Positions 7,236 to 15,375 are shown, counted from the stretch's first letter. The stretch: DNA of 39,294 bases from CALAED01 sp937891035 (GCA_035642125.1 DASQSZ010000160.1:1-39294); one strand, 5' to 3'. Made by a program: numbers and translations. Notes: a model not told the origin generated them from the letters alone.

Positions 7236-8543
7236 TCACCGTGGGATCCCCCAGTCGAAGCGGGCCTTCATCGCGGCGCCATGGGCGGGCAGGTCCTCGG
7301 CCTCGGCCAGCGTCACCACCTCGGCGGTGGCGGCGGCCAGCGCGGCGGCGTCGTAGTCGACGACGTGGATGCCGCGCAGGAAGCTCTGCACCGAGAGCCC
7401 GCCCGTGTGGCAGGCGCACCCGCCGGTGGGCAGCACATGGTTGGATCCGGCCAGATAGTCGCCGAGCGACACCGGGGCGTGCGGCCCGACGAAGATCGCG
7501 CCGGCGTTGCGCACCCGGGCGGCGACCTCGCGGGCGCGGGCGGTCTGGATCTCCAGATGTTCCGCGGCGTAGGCGTCGGCCACCCGCAGCCCGGCGTCGA
7601 TGCCGTCGACGAGGACGATGCCGGACTGCCGTCCGGCCAGCGCCGCGGTGATCCGGGCGGCGTGCTTGGTGCGCGGGACCTGTCGTTCGAGCTCGACCTC
7701 GACCTGGTCGGCGAGCTCGGTCGAATCGGTGATGAGCACCGCGGCGGCCAGCGTGTCATGCTCGGCCTGGCTGATCAGATCGGCGGCGACGTGCACCGGG
7801 TCGGCGGTGGCGTCGGCGAGGATCGCGATCTCGGTGGGGCCGGCCTCCGCGTCGATGCCGACGATGCCCTTGAGCAGCCGCTTGGCGGCCGCGACCCAGA
7901 TGTTGCCCGGCCCGGTGACGAGGTCGACGGCGGGACACTCCTCGGTGCCGTAGGCGAACATCGCCACCGCCTGCGCGCCGCCGACGGCGTACACCTCATC
8001 GACGCCGAGCAGCGCGCACGCCGCCAGGATCGTCGGATGGGGCAGCCCGCCGAACTCGCGCTGGGGGGGCGAGGTGACCGCGAGCGACTCGACCCCGGCC
8101 TCCTGGGCGGGCACCACGTTCATGACGACGCTGGAGGGGTAGACGGCCTGGCCGCCCGGCACGTACAGCCCGACCCGCCGCACCGGCACCCAGCGCTCGG
8201 TGACCGTGCCGCCGGGCACGACCTGGGTGGTCACGTCGTCGCGGCGCTGATCGTGATGGACCAGCCGGACGCGGCGGACGCATTCCGCCAGCGCGGCGCG
8301 TATGGACGGGTCGAGTTCGTCGTGGGCGGCGCGGATCGCGTCGGCGGGGACGCGGGCGGCCGCGAGCGACACCCCGTCGAACTCCTCGGTGTACTCCCGT
8401 ACGGCGGTGGCCCCGCGATGCCGCACGTCGGCACAGATGGGTCGCACCGCTTCGACGGCGGCCTCGACGTCCATGTCGGCCCTCGGCAGCACCGCGCGTA
8501 GGTCTCGCGGCAGCGAGGCGCGCAGGTCAATACGGGAGATCAC
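7236..8543 (-). CDS. hisD: Histidinol dehydrogenase HisD
   Basis: This 435-residue zinc enzyme (EC 1.1.1.23) performs the last two oxidations to histidine. Family motifs are present: G-L-Y-V-P-G-G near the first third, G-P-G-N-I-W-V-A-A-A-K, the H-Q-equivalent block D-L-I-S-Q-A-E-H-D, and the catalytic region A-A-E-H-L-E-I. H-V-L-P-T-G-G and G-L-S-V follow toward the C terminus. The start is GTG 8543, with a -10-like TAGACT ending six bases before it. This is the first gene of the hisDCBH unit. Its stop would overlap a GTG in the hisC frame as GTGA, hinting at the ancestral coupling now interrupted by the repeat insert. Confidence 0.95.
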   Translation of the reverse strand: MISRIDLRASLPRDLRAVLPRADMDVEAAVEAVRPICADVRHRGATAVREYTEEFDGVSLAAARVPADAIRAAHDELDPSIRAALAECVRRVRLVHHDQRRDDVTTQVVPGGTVTERWVPVRRVGLYVPGGQAVYPSSVVMNVVPAQEAGVESLAVTSPPQREFGGLPHPTILAACALLGVDEVYAVGGAQAVAMFAYGTEECPAVDLVTGPGNIWVAAAKRLLKGIVGIDAEAGPTEIAILADATADPVHVAADLISQAEHDTLAAAVLITDSTELADQVEVELERQVPRTKHAARITAALAGRQSGIVLVDGIDAGLRVADAYAAEHLEIQTARAREVAARVRNAGAIFVGPHAPVSLGDYLAGSNHVLPTGGCACHTGGLSVQSFLRGIHVVDYDAAALAAATAEVVTLAEAEDLPAHGAAMKARFDWGIPR

Positions 8544-8549
8544 GCGTCC

Positions 8550-8555
8550 AGTCTA
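8550..8555 (-). promoter_or_regulatory. Putative -10 element of a leaderless hisD promoter
   Basis: On the minus strand TAGACT (TAnnnT type) ends six bases before the hisD GTG, so transcription would begin at or next to the start codon. No ribosome site precedes the GTG. A clear -35 hexamer is not seen, which is common for actinobacterial sigma-A promoters. Confidence 0.45.
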
Positions 8556-8731
8556 CGGATACGGCCCCGCGCGCCGGGAACCGGTTTTGCCGTGCCGGAG
8601 CGCTCGGCGCCCCCAGCCGACGGCGGCGTGCGGCGGACACGCGGGAGGCGACGCGACGTCGCGCTCACCGGCGGCCGGCTGGGATAGTCAGCGCGTGACC
8701 CGGCGCCCGATCGTACGGAGGAGATCTCGCC

Positions 8732-9145
8732 ATGGACTTCAAGCTGGAACTCGTCCTCATACCCGTTTCCGACGTGGATCGGGCGAAGGCCTTCTATGTC
8801 GAGCAGGCCGGCTTCAACCTGGACGTCGACACCGGCCCGAGCGAGAGCTTCCGCGTCGTGCAGATGACGCCGCCGGGCTCGGCCTGCTCGATCACCATCG
8901 GGAGAGGCATCACGGAGGCGACGCCAGGGTCCGTCGAAGGGCTGCATCTGGTCGTGACCGACATCATCGCCGCACGCGCCCACCTCGCCGAGCGCGGCGT
9001 CGACATCAACGAGGTCTTCCATTTCGTATCGGGCGAGCGGGCGGCGGGCCCGGATCCGGGCCGCGTCGATTATGGATCCTTCGCCGACTTCCGCGATCCG
9101 GACGGCAACGTCTGGCTGCTCCAGGAGGTCGGCCACCGAGCCTGA
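8732..9145 (+). CDS. VOC-superfamily (glyoxalase/bleomycin-resistance-like) protein
   Basis: This 137-residue protein has the two paired beta-alpha-beta-beta-beta modules of the vicinal-oxygen-chelate fold. V-S-D-V-D-R-A-K-A-F-Y begins the first half, and G-L-H-L-V-V-T-D-I...F-A-D-F-R-D-P-D-G-N-V-W-L-L-Q-E ends the second; the D-P-D-G-N-x-W-x-L-x-E ending is typical. GGAGGAGAT a few bases before ATG 8732 supports the start. Substrate is unknown: members include glyoxalases, dioxygenases and drug-binding proteins. It stands alone between the divergent his genes and a gene remnant. Confidence 0.85.
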   Translation: MDFKLELVLIPVSDVDRAKAFYVEQAGFNLDVDTGPSESFRVVQMTPPGSACSITIGRGITEATPGSVEGLHLVVTDIIAARAHLAERGVDINEVFHFVSGERAAGPDPGRVDYGSFADFRDPDGNVWLLQEVGHRA

Positions 9146-9157
9146 CAATTCGGAGCG

Positions 9158-9313
9158 GTGCAATTACGGGAAACGCTTAACGGGGGCCGCCCACCACCAA
9201 TTTCGATCATCGTCCCCGCCTACAACGAGGAGGCTGGGATCGCCGCGACCGTACGGTCGCTCGGGCGAACCGGGGTACACCGGCAGCCGCAGAGGGCCCA
9301 TGTTTCCGGATAA
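9158..9313 (+). pseudogene. Remnant of a family 2 glycosyltransferase (N-terminal piece)
   Basis: From GTG 9158 a 51-codon frame contains P-P-I-S-I-I-V-P-A-Y-N-E-E-A-G-I-A followed by A-T-V-R-S-L. This is the opening strand and nucleotide-binding loop of GT2 enzymes such as hyaluronan- or cellulose-synthase relatives. Homology stops at about base 9262, and the frame ends at TAA 9311-9313. None of the later GT2 motifs (DxD, ED, QxxRW) follow in any frame before the next gene. It is therefore a fragment left by deletion. Whether GTG 9158 was a true start is uncertain. Confidence 0.6.
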
Positions 9314-9405
9314 ATCCCTGGAAAGCCTCGGGCCAGGACCCGCAGCGGACATCCGCGCCAGACCCGGGCGATTCGCCTGTGGTATGCGGCAGGATGGGGG
9401 CAACC

Positions 9406-10077
9406 ATGAACGAGGACCGGATCGGCCGAGACGAAGCCGAGCGCATTCTCCGCGACGCCGCGGTGGGCCCACGACCGGGTCAAGACGCCCTCACCGCCTT
9501 TCTCGCCGCGGCGGCCGCCCCGGCCACCGACGAAGAGACGGCCGGCGAGGAGGCCGCGGTCGCCGCCTTTCGGCGCGCCCGCCTCACGCCGCCGCGACGG
9601 CGGCCGCTGCTCGCCCGCGTGCTGACCGTCAAGGCGGCCGTCGCGCTCGGTCTGTCGGCGACGGCCGTAGGCGGTGTCGCGGTGGCGGCCGGCACCGGCT
9701 CACTGCCCGGGCCGCTCGGCGGTGACCGGCCGGCCTCGCATCGCACCACCACGCACCCGTCCACCCCGGCGCCGGGCGGCGGAGCCGGCGATTCCGGTGC
9801 CCCCGGGGGCGTGGGCGGCGCCGGGGGTGCCCCGACGTCCGTGCCGTCGCCGGACGCCCCCCGGCCGACGCCGTCTCCGTCGCCGGGCTCCCCCGGCGAC
9901 GGCCCCGACAAGGCCAAGGGCACCGGCGAAGAGGGCGGCGAGGGCACCGAAGGCAAGGCGAAGGGCCATGACAAGCGGGCCAAGAAGTCGTCGGCACCGC
10001 CTTCGCCCACAGCGCGCTCGCCCGCACCGCCCTCGCCCGCACCGTCCTCGCCCGCGCCGACGGGCCGGCGACGCTAG
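9406..10077 (+). CDS. One-helix membrane protein with long Pro/Ser/Gly-rich tail, unknown function
   Basis: ATG 9406 (GGGGG just upstream) gives 223 residues; an in-frame GTG at 9379 is possible but less likely. An acidic, helical cytoplasmic part (about residues 1-75) is followed by one hydrophobic segment at about 80-105 (V-K-A-A-V-A-L-G-L...). The remaining half is low-complexity Pro, Ser, Gly, Lys and Ala, presumably outside the membrane. The layout resembles short anti-sigma-like or cell-surface-associated proteins of actinobacteria that sit next to ECF sigma genes, but no sigma factor gene is adjacent. Function is not assigned. Confidence 0.65.
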   Translation: MNEDRIGRDEAERILRDAAVGPRPGQDALTAFLAAAAAPATDEETAGEEAAVAAFRRARLTPPRRRPLLARVLTVKAAVALGLSATAVGGVAVAAGTGSLPGPLGGDRPASHRTTTHPSTPAPGGGAGDSGAPGGVGGAGGAPTSVPSPDAPRPTPSPSPGSPGDGPDKAKGTGEEGGEGTEGKAKGHDKRAKKSSAPPSPTARSPAPPSPAPSSPAPTGRRR

Positions 10078-10089
10078 GCTTAACGGAAT

Positions 10090-10117
10090 CTGACGCCTCA
10101 GTTGTCACGTGGATAAC
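10090..10117 (+). promoter_or_regulatory. Possible promoter upstream of the DUF5519-like gene
   Basis: CTGACG at 10090-10095 and GATAAC at 10112-10117 are 16 bases apart, close to the housekeeping consensus. The imperfect match and lack of other evidence keep this tentative. Confidence 0.3.
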
Positions 10118-10146
10118 AGTTCGAGCACGGATGGTTCCGATCATGT

Positions 10147-10578
10147 GTGATCCCAGGGAAGCCTTGTCCCGTGAGCGCCCCGACAATCGCCGGTAGCTCT
10201 TGTGCCGGACGCGTGATCGCGCTGCTCAGCGCTTGGCCCGGCGTCCGTACGGCGCCGGCGGACTGTGGCGTGGGGGTGGGCGTTGGCACGCTCACCGGCC
10301 AGATCCTGCACTTTCACGATGAGGCGTACGCAGATCTCCGGCTGACCCGGCCGGTGATCGACCGGATGCGCGAGGCACTGGCGCACTCGCGCCGGATCTT
10401 CATGGTGCCGGGCGACGACTGGATCGGCATCCGGCTCGAGACCCCCAGCGACGTCGCCCTGCTCGTCACGCTCGTCAGTGTGGCGATCAAGGCGAGCCTC
10501 GGCCTGCCATCGCCTGTCGCGGCCGCCGCGGGCCCCTCGTGCGGGGCCGCCAGACCGCGGGTCGGCGCGCCGGGCTGA
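10147..10578 (+). CDS. DUF5519/'luciferase domain'-like small protein
   Basis: Up to 143 residues; the start may be GTG 10147 or GTG 10171, and neither has a strong ribosome site. The core has L-H-F-H-D-E-A-Y-A-D-L, then L-T-R-P-V-I-D-R-M, then M-V-P-G-D-D-W-I, then L-E-T-P-S-D-V-A-L-L. This matches the pattern of actinobacterial DUF5519 proteins (H-x-H, A/V-D-L, arginine helix, P-x-x-W, then a C-terminal helix). The biochemical role of that family is not known to me. The Ala/Pro/Arg-rich C terminus is likely disordered. A palindrome GATCA-N4-TGATC lies at the 5' end (10139-10152). Confidence 0.5.
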   Translation: MIPGKPCPVSAPTIAGSSCAGRVIALLSAWPGVRTAPADCGVGVGVGTLTGQILHFHDEAYADLRLTRPVIDRMREALAHSRRIFMVPGDDWIGIRLETPSDVALLVTLVSVAIKASLGLPSPVAAAAGPSCGAARPRVGAPG

Positions 10579-10588
10579 CCGGCGCTGA

Positions 10589-11416
10589 TCAGTCCGTCGG
10601 GGCCTCACCGCGCAGCCACTGGATGTACCGCGCGGCCGAGGTGGCGACCACGTGCCGGGCGTCCCGCCGCAGCACCGGCTGCCACCAGCCGCCATAGATG
10701 CGGTCGTAGGCGTACGGCCGCACCGCCTCGACCACCCGGCGCACCGCTTGCTCAGGCAGGGGCAGCCGGTTCGGCGCGCTCCACACGAAGGTGACCCGGT
10801 CCTCGCCCGGCGTCACGAAGATGGTGTCGCCGCTCAGCAGCGCTCCGCCCCCGCCGGCGCCGTCGGCCCAGTGCGCGACGGCGCTGCCGGGAAAGTGGCC
10901 GCCGCACTGGATCAAGGTGACCCCGGGCAGCACCCGCAGCGAACCCGACCACGTCCGCACCAGCGCGTTCGGGTGGGACAGCCAGTGGGCGGCGGCCACC
11001 GGCAGCAGGATCTCCGCGTCGAACGCGCGGCTCCACTCCATGATCGCGCCGTAGAAGTGCGGATGGCTCGCGGTGACCGCGCGCAGCCCGCCGGCGTCCC
11101 GTACCGCCTGGATCGCGTCGTCGTCGATGAAGCCGGAAGGATCCCACAGCAGGTTGCCTTCGCGGGTGCGAATCAGCAGCGAACGCTGGCCGATGGCGAA
11201 CGGCGGATCCGCACCGATCCCGAGCAGACCGGGCTCGATCTCGCGAACGTCAGCGCGATGCCCGGCCGCCCGCAACTGGGCGAGAGTGGTCCAGCGCTGC
11301 CCGGTCGCCGGCACCCACTGCCGCTCGTCCGCGCAGATCACGCAGACGCCGGGCGGCTCGGCGGCCTCCGGGTAATGATTGCCGCACGTCGCACAGACCC
11401 ATGGCGCCACGATCAT
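10589..11416 (-). CDS. Metallo-beta-lactamase-fold protein with N-terminal zinc ribbon
   Basis: The 275-residue product starts at ATG 11416 behind GGGAGGGG. Residues 1-30 hold a rubredoxin-like zinc ribbon (C8-x2-C11 and C25-x2-C28). The rest looks like the MBL fold. Its metal motif is altered: instead of H-x-H-x-D-H there is T-A-S-H-P-H-F-Y-G-A, with G-G-H-F-P-G-S-A and L-L-S-G-D-T-I supplying further ligands. A single-metal site or a changed reaction is therefore plausible. The product is probably cytoplasmic. Its neighbour on the same strand is an aldo/keto reductase, with no clear operon link (54-base gap). Confidence 0.75.
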   Translation of the reverse strand: MIVAPWVCATCGNHYPEAAEPPGVCVICADERQWVPATGQRWTTLAQLRAAGHRADVREIEPGLLGIGADPPFAIGQRSLLIRTREGNLLWDPSGFIDDDAIQAVRDAGGLRAVTASHPHFYGAIMEWSRAFDAEILLPVAAAHWLSHPNALVRTWSGSLRVLPGVTLIQCGGHFPGSAVAHWADGAGGGGALLSGDTIFVTPGEDRVTFVWSAPNRLPLPEQAVRRVVEAVRPYAYDRIYGGWWQPVLRRDARHVVATSAARYIQWLRGEAPTD

Positions 11417-11470
11417 CACTCCCCTCCCACGATCGAGCCGGTGGCCGGGCGGCTCCTGCTCAACACGTTG

Positions 11471-12415
11471 TCAGCGAGCCGGCGGAACGAGCTCGTCGAG
11501 CTCCGCGAGCTCATCGTCGGCGGGGACCCACTCCGCCGCCTCGGCGTTGGCCTTGAGCTGCGCGGCCGACATCGCGCCCGCGATCACCGAGGCGCAGCCC
11601 GGTTGGGCGGCAAGCGCGCCGATCGCCACCTCGAGCAGGCCGCGGTCGCGTCGTTCGGCCCAGGCGATGAGCGCCTCCACGCGATCGAGCCGGGCCGCGG
11701 CGATGGGTGCGGCGCGCGCGGCCAGCCGGGTGCCCTCCGGGATCGGGCGGCCGCGCCGTACCTTGCCGGTGAGCAGCCCGTTCGCGAGCGGGAAGTACGG
11801 CAGCACGCCGAGCCCGTAGTGCCGCGCGGCCGGCACAACCTCCGCTTCGGCCGCCCGTTCGAGCAGCGACCAGTGGTTTTGCGCGGACACGAACGGCACG
11901 CCGCCGAACCGTTCGGCGACGTGGGCGGCCTCGGCGATCTGCCACCCGGCGAAGTTGGAGTTGCCGATGTAGCGGACCTTGCCCTCGCGGACCAGTTCCT
12001 CGAGTGCGGCCAGGGTCTCCGCGATCGGCGTGGCCGGATCGGGCATGTGCAGCTGGTAGAGGTCGATGTAGTCGGTGCGCAGCCGGCGCAGTGAGCCCTC
12101 GACCGCTCGCCGGATGTAGGCGCGCCCACCCTTGGCCCCCGCCGCCGGGCCGTACCCCATGTCGGCGCGGCGGTGCCCGAACTTGGTCGCCAGCACGACC
12201 TGGTCGCGGCGGCCGGCGAGCGCCTCGCCGAGGAACTCTTCCGAGGCCCCCATGCTGTACATGTCCGCGGTGTCGAACAGCGTGACGCCCATGTCGATGG
12301 CGGCGTCCACCACCTCCCGCGTGCCCGCGCGGTCGACTCGGCCGCCGAAGTTGTTGCACCCGAGTCCGACCACGGAAACGAGCAGGCCCGACCGGCCCAA
12401 CGTTCGATAGCGCAT
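11471..12415 (-). CDS. Aldo/keto reductase
   Basis: This 314-residue NADPH-dependent oxidoreductase of the AKR superfamily starts at ATG 12415 (M-R-Y-R-T-L-G-R-S-G-L, the usual beginning). The catalytic tetrad is visible as D-T-A-D-M-Y (Asp, Tyr), the lysine in V-L-A-T-K-F-G, and His in D-L-Y-Q-L-H-M-P-D. The sequence G-N-S-N-F-A-G-W-Q and a late C-A-S-V-I-A-G-A-M-S fit YajO/YhdN-like members acting on small aldehydes, ketones or sugars. The substrate is unknown. An SDR gene lies 38 bases upstream on the same strand, so the two may be co-transcribed. Confidence 0.88.
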   Translation of the reverse strand: MRYRTLGRSGLLVSVVGLGCNNFGGRVDRAGTREVVDAAIDMGVTLFDTADMYSMGASEEFLGEALAGRRDQVVLATKFGHRRADMGYGPAAGAKGGRAYIRRAVEGSLRRLRTDYIDLYQLHMPDPATPIAETLAALEELVREGKVRYIGNSNFAGWQIAEAAHVAERFGGVPFVSAQNHWSLLERAAEAEVVPAARHYGLGVLPYFPLANGLLTGKVRRGRPIPEGTRLAARAAPIAAARLDRVEALIAWAERRDRGLLEVAIGALAAQPGCASVIAGAMSAAQLKANAEAAEWVPADDELAELDELVPPAR

Positions 12416-12453
12416 ACTTCCGACCCTATTCCGGGGCGGCGGGGACCAACCGC

Positions 12454-13161
12454 TCAGGCCCGGCCGTAGACGGGGACGTGGGCCCCGCTGACGATTTCCG
12501 AACCGGCGCACAACCCGAAGATCACCTCGGCGATGTCCTCCGGCCGTACCCAGCGGCTGTGGTCGGCGTCCGGCTGACTCACGCGGTTGGCCGGCGTGTC
12601 GATCACGCTCGGCAGGACGGCGTTGGCGCGCACGCCGTCGCCGCGGTATTCCACGGCGAGCGCGTCAACCAGCGCCAGCACCGCCGCCTTCGAGGTCACG
12701 TACCCGACCGCCCCGGGGAAGGGGCGCACGGCGGCACGGCTGGACACGCACACGATCGACCCGCCACGGCCGGAGATGAGGTGCGGCAGTGCGGCCTGGC
12801 AGGTCAAGTACGTGGGACGCAAGTTGAGCCGCAACTGCCGTTCGAAGTCGTCGATGTGCGTTTCGTGCATCCTGCCGCCGATGGCGAAACCGCCCACGAG
12901 GTTGACAACGGCGGCGAGCGGGGCGGCGGGGTCGGCGACCGCTTCGGCGACGCAGGCGGTCGCGGACGGCGGGTCGAACAGATCGGCCTGGACCAAGGTC
13001 AGCAACGGATGGTCGCCCAGCCGGTCCAACTCGCGCTCCTCGTACCACGGCACCACCGTCCGCCACCCCGCGTCGAGAAACCGCCGGGTCACGGCGGCGC
13101 CGAGACCCCCGGTGCCGCCGGTGACGATCGCTGTCGTGGAACGCTCCCGAGTAACCTGCAT
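12454..13161 (-). CDS. Short-chain dehydrogenase/reductase
   Basis: A classical SDR of about 235 residues. T-G-G-T-G-G-L-G (14-21) is the NAD(P)-binding turn, N-L-V-G-G replaces the usual N-A-G, and Tyr and Lys of the active site lie in Y-V-T-S-K after a serine-rich strand (C-V-S-S-R). An Arg in the R-F-L/P-W-Y-E region may influence cofactor choice. The start is uncertain: ATG 13161 gives the usual eight or so residues before the first strand, but ATGs at 13170 and 13173 are also in frame and none has a convincing ribosome site. Substrate unknown. Confidence 0.85.
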   Translation of the reverse strand: MQVTRERSTTAIVTGGTGGLGAAVTRRFLDAGWRTVVPWYEERELDRLGDHPLLTLVQADLFDPPSATACVAEAVADPAAPLAAVVNLVGGFAIGGRMHETHIDDFERQLRLNLRPTYLTCQAALPHLISGRGGSIVCVSSRAAVRPFPGAVGYVTSKAAVLALVDALAVEYRGDGVRANAVLPSVIDTPANRVSQPDADHSRWVRPEDIAEVIFGLCAGSEIVSGAHVPVYGRA

Positions 13162-13449
13162 AAGGCACATCATGCCGGAGCGGAGACGAGCCCCCCGGCA
13201 ACGGCTCCACCCTAAGATGGGTGCTCAACTCCACCGGCAGGAGGATTCGGGGTGCCCGGCCCGCCGCTAGCGTCGTGAGCCAGGGTATGGCGTATCCGGC
13301 TGCCGGGCCCGGCGGCCAAGGGTGCCGCCAGGACTGGCGAAGGGTCCCGCCGGGGGCGAGGCCAATGGTTCCGGTTCGGTGCCAACGGTCCAGGCCGGCA
13401 GCGCATCCCTCGCATTTCTCACTCGGCTTTCAACCTACGGGCGGCACGG

Positions 13450-14466
13450 ATGATCGAGGCCAGAAACCTCACCAAACGCTACGGCGACAAGACCGCCGTG
13501 AACGATCTGTCGTTCACCGTCGAGCCGGGCAAGGTGACCGGCTTCCTCGGCCCAAACGGCGCCGGCAAGTCGACGACCATGCGACTGCTGCTCGGTCTCG
13601 ACCATCCGAACGGCGGGGACGCCACCATCGCCGGCCGGCACTACCAAGACCTGCCCGAGCCGCTGCGCGTCGTGGGCGCGCTGCTCGAAGCCCGGTCCAT
13701 CCACACCGGCCGCAGCGCCTACAACCACGTGCTCTGTCTGGCCCAGACACAGGGCATCGGCAAAAAACGCGTCGATGAGGTCATCGACCTCGTCGGGCTG
13801 CGCGATGTCGCGCGCAAGCGGGCGGGCGGATTCTCCCTCGGCATGAGCCAGCGCCTCGGTCTCGCCGCGGCGCTGCTCGGCGACCCGGCCGTGCTGATCT
13901 TGGACGAACCGGTCAACGGCCTCGACCCAGAGGGCATCGTCTGGATCCGTACGTTGATGAAACGACTGGCCGGCGAGGGCAAGACCGTCTTCGTGTCCAG
14001 CCATCTGATGAACGAGATGGCGGTGACCGCCGAGCATCTCATCGTCATCGGCCGGGGCAGGCTGGTCGCCGACTGTTCGACGGAAGAGTTCATCGAGCGC
14101 AGCACGGAGCAGTCGGTGCTCGTGCGCAGCCCGGACGCCGACCGGCTGGCCGAGATCATCGCCCTGGATGGCGGCAAGGTCACCGCGAGCGGGACCGAAG
14201 AGCTGCGGGTCGTCGGCATGGAGGCGCCGCGCGTCGGTGAGCTCGCCGCGGCCGAGCGCGTCGTGCTGCACGAGCTCACGCCGCAGCGCGGCTCGCTGGA
14301 AGAGGCGTTCATGGAGTTGACGCGAGAAACCGTCGAGTACGGGCGCCCCGCCATCGGCGCCACTGAACACGAGCCGGCGCATGAGCCGGCTGACGAGCCG
14401 GCACATGAGCCGGTCCACGAGCCGGTCCACAAGGGCGCGCCCGGCGCGCAGGGAGGTGCCCGATGA
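13450..14466 (+). CDS. ABC exporter ATPase with His-Glu-Pro-Ala/Val tail
   Basis: This 338-residue ABC-2-type exporter ATPase has Walker A G-P-N-G-A-G-K-S (34-41), the signature S-L-G-M-S-Q-R (129-135) and Walker B V-L-I-L-D-E-P (148-154). The first 300 residues resemble CcmA/BcrA/NatA-type ATPases. The last 35 residues are unusual: five to six copies of a four-residue H-E-P-A/V unit, encoded by near-identical 12-base repeats (14365-14433). The gene overlaps its permease by ATGA, so the two form one transporter. The exported substrate (lipid, peptide or drug) cannot be told from sequence. Confidence 0.88.
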   Translation: MIEARNLTKRYGDKTAVNDLSFTVEPGKVTGFLGPNGAGKSTTMRLLLGLDHPNGGDATIAGRHYQDLPEPLRVVGALLEARSIHTGRSAYNHVLCLAQTQGIGKKRVDEVIDLVGLRDVARKRAGGFSLGMSQRLGLAAALLGDPAVLILDEPVNGLDPEGIVWIRTLMKRLAGEGKTVFVSSHLMNEMAVTAEHLIVIGRGRLVADCSTEEFIERSTEQSVLVRSPDADRLAEIIALDGGKVTASGTEELRVVGMEAPRVGELAAAERVVLHELTPQRGSLEEAFMELTRETVEYGRPAIGATEHEPAHEPADEPAHEPVHEPVHKGAPGAQGGAR

Positions 14467-15302
14467 CCACCAGCACAGCGACCCCGGCGGCCTCGCCCGG
14501 CGCGGCCACGCCCCGGCGGCCCAGGTTCCACCGGGTGATGGCCGCCGAATGGACCAAGATCCGATCGGTGCGGTCGACGGTCTGGTCGTTGATCCTGCTT
14601 GTGGTGATCAGCCTGGGCTTCACCGCGCTGTTCGTCGGGTTGACCGTCGCCCAGTGGGACCAGGCGAGCCCCCAGGACCGGGCGCAGATCATGGCCGACC
14701 CCACAGGCATGATCCTCGGCAGCGGCTTTTTCTTCAGCCAGCTGGCGATCTGTGTGCTCGGCGTCATGGTGATCGCCTCCGAGTACTCCACGGGGATGAT
14801 CCGGGCCAGTCTGCTGGCGGTGCCGCGCCGCCTGCCGATGTTCGCCGCCAAGGGCGTCGTCTTCGGGTTGTTGGTCCTCGTCGTCGGCGTGGTGGTCTCG
14901 TTCGGCTCGTTCTTCATCGGGGCGCCGATCCTGGACAGCAAGGCCCGGGTGTCCCTCGGCGATCCGGGCGTGCTCCGCGCGGTCGTCGGCGGCGGGCTCT
15001 ATCTGGCCATGCTCGGCCTGTTCGCGCTCGCTATCGGCGCCATCGTCCGGCACACGGCCGCGGGCATCACCGGCGTGATCGGGTTCGTGCTCGTGCTGTC
15101 CCCGCTGGCCCAGCTGCTGCCCGGCAGCTTCGGCGACCATGTGCACGCCTATCTGCCGTCCGAGGCGGGTCACCTGATCGCGCAAGCGCGGCAGGCTCCC
15201 AATGACCTGCTCACCCCCTGGCAGGGGTATGGGGTCTTTTGCCTGTGGACCGCCGTCCTCCTCGTCGTCGCCGCCGCGCTGCTGAAACGGCGCGACGCCT
15301 GA
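14463..15302 (+). CDS. ABC-2-type exporter permease
   Basis: This 279-residue membrane subunit is coupled by ATGA to the ATPase gene. After a cytoplasmic N terminus (R-V-M-A-A-E-W-T-K-I-R-S-V-R-S-T, a hallmark of these permeases) there are about six hydrophobic helices, near residues 38-60, 90-112, 125-160, 175-200, 205-230 and 255-275. The motif S-E-Y-S-T-G-M-I-R-A-S is conserved in ABC-2 permeases. A membrane half-transporter that dimerises is expected. A small hairpin (15334-15351) lies in the gap to the next gene and could close the unit. Confidence 0.87.
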   Translation: MTTSTATPAASPGAATPRRPRFHRVMAAEWTKIRSVRSTVWSLILLVVISLGFTALFVGLTVAQWDQASPQDRAQIMADPTGMILGSGFFFSQLAICVLGVMVIASEYSTGMIRASLLAVPRRLPMFAAKGVVFGLLVLVVGVVVSFGSFFIGAPILDSKARVSLGDPGVLRAVVGGGLYLAMLGLFALAIGAIVRHTAAGITGVIGFVLVLSPLAQLLPGSFGDHVHAYLPSEAGHLIAQARQAPNDLLTPWQGYGVFCLWTAVLLVVAAALLKRRDA

Positions 15303-15333
15303 CGACGGACCTGTCGTACGCTGGCGAGGACAG

Positions 15334-15351
15334 CCGACGACGACGTCGGCC
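15334..15351 (+). terminator. Small hairpin after the exporter operon
   Basis: GCCGAC (15334-15339) and GTCGGC (15346-15351) form a six-pair stem with a six-base loop, 32 bases after the permease stop and before the LON-N gene. There is no T-run; a termination role is a guess from position. Confidence 0.3.
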
Positions 15352-15375
15352 GGCGCGGCCGAACAGGGAGCGAAA

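Noticed and set aside
8652..8663. Palindrome CGCGACGTCGCG between hisD and the VOC gene as an operator
   Set aside because: Short self-complementary G+C words are expected by chance here and no second copy was seen; mentioned only as something to test.
12416..12511. N-terminal extension of the aldo/keto reductase
   Set aside because: It covers the gap to the SDR gene; the family's usual start M-R-Y-R-T-L-G coincides with ATG 12415.
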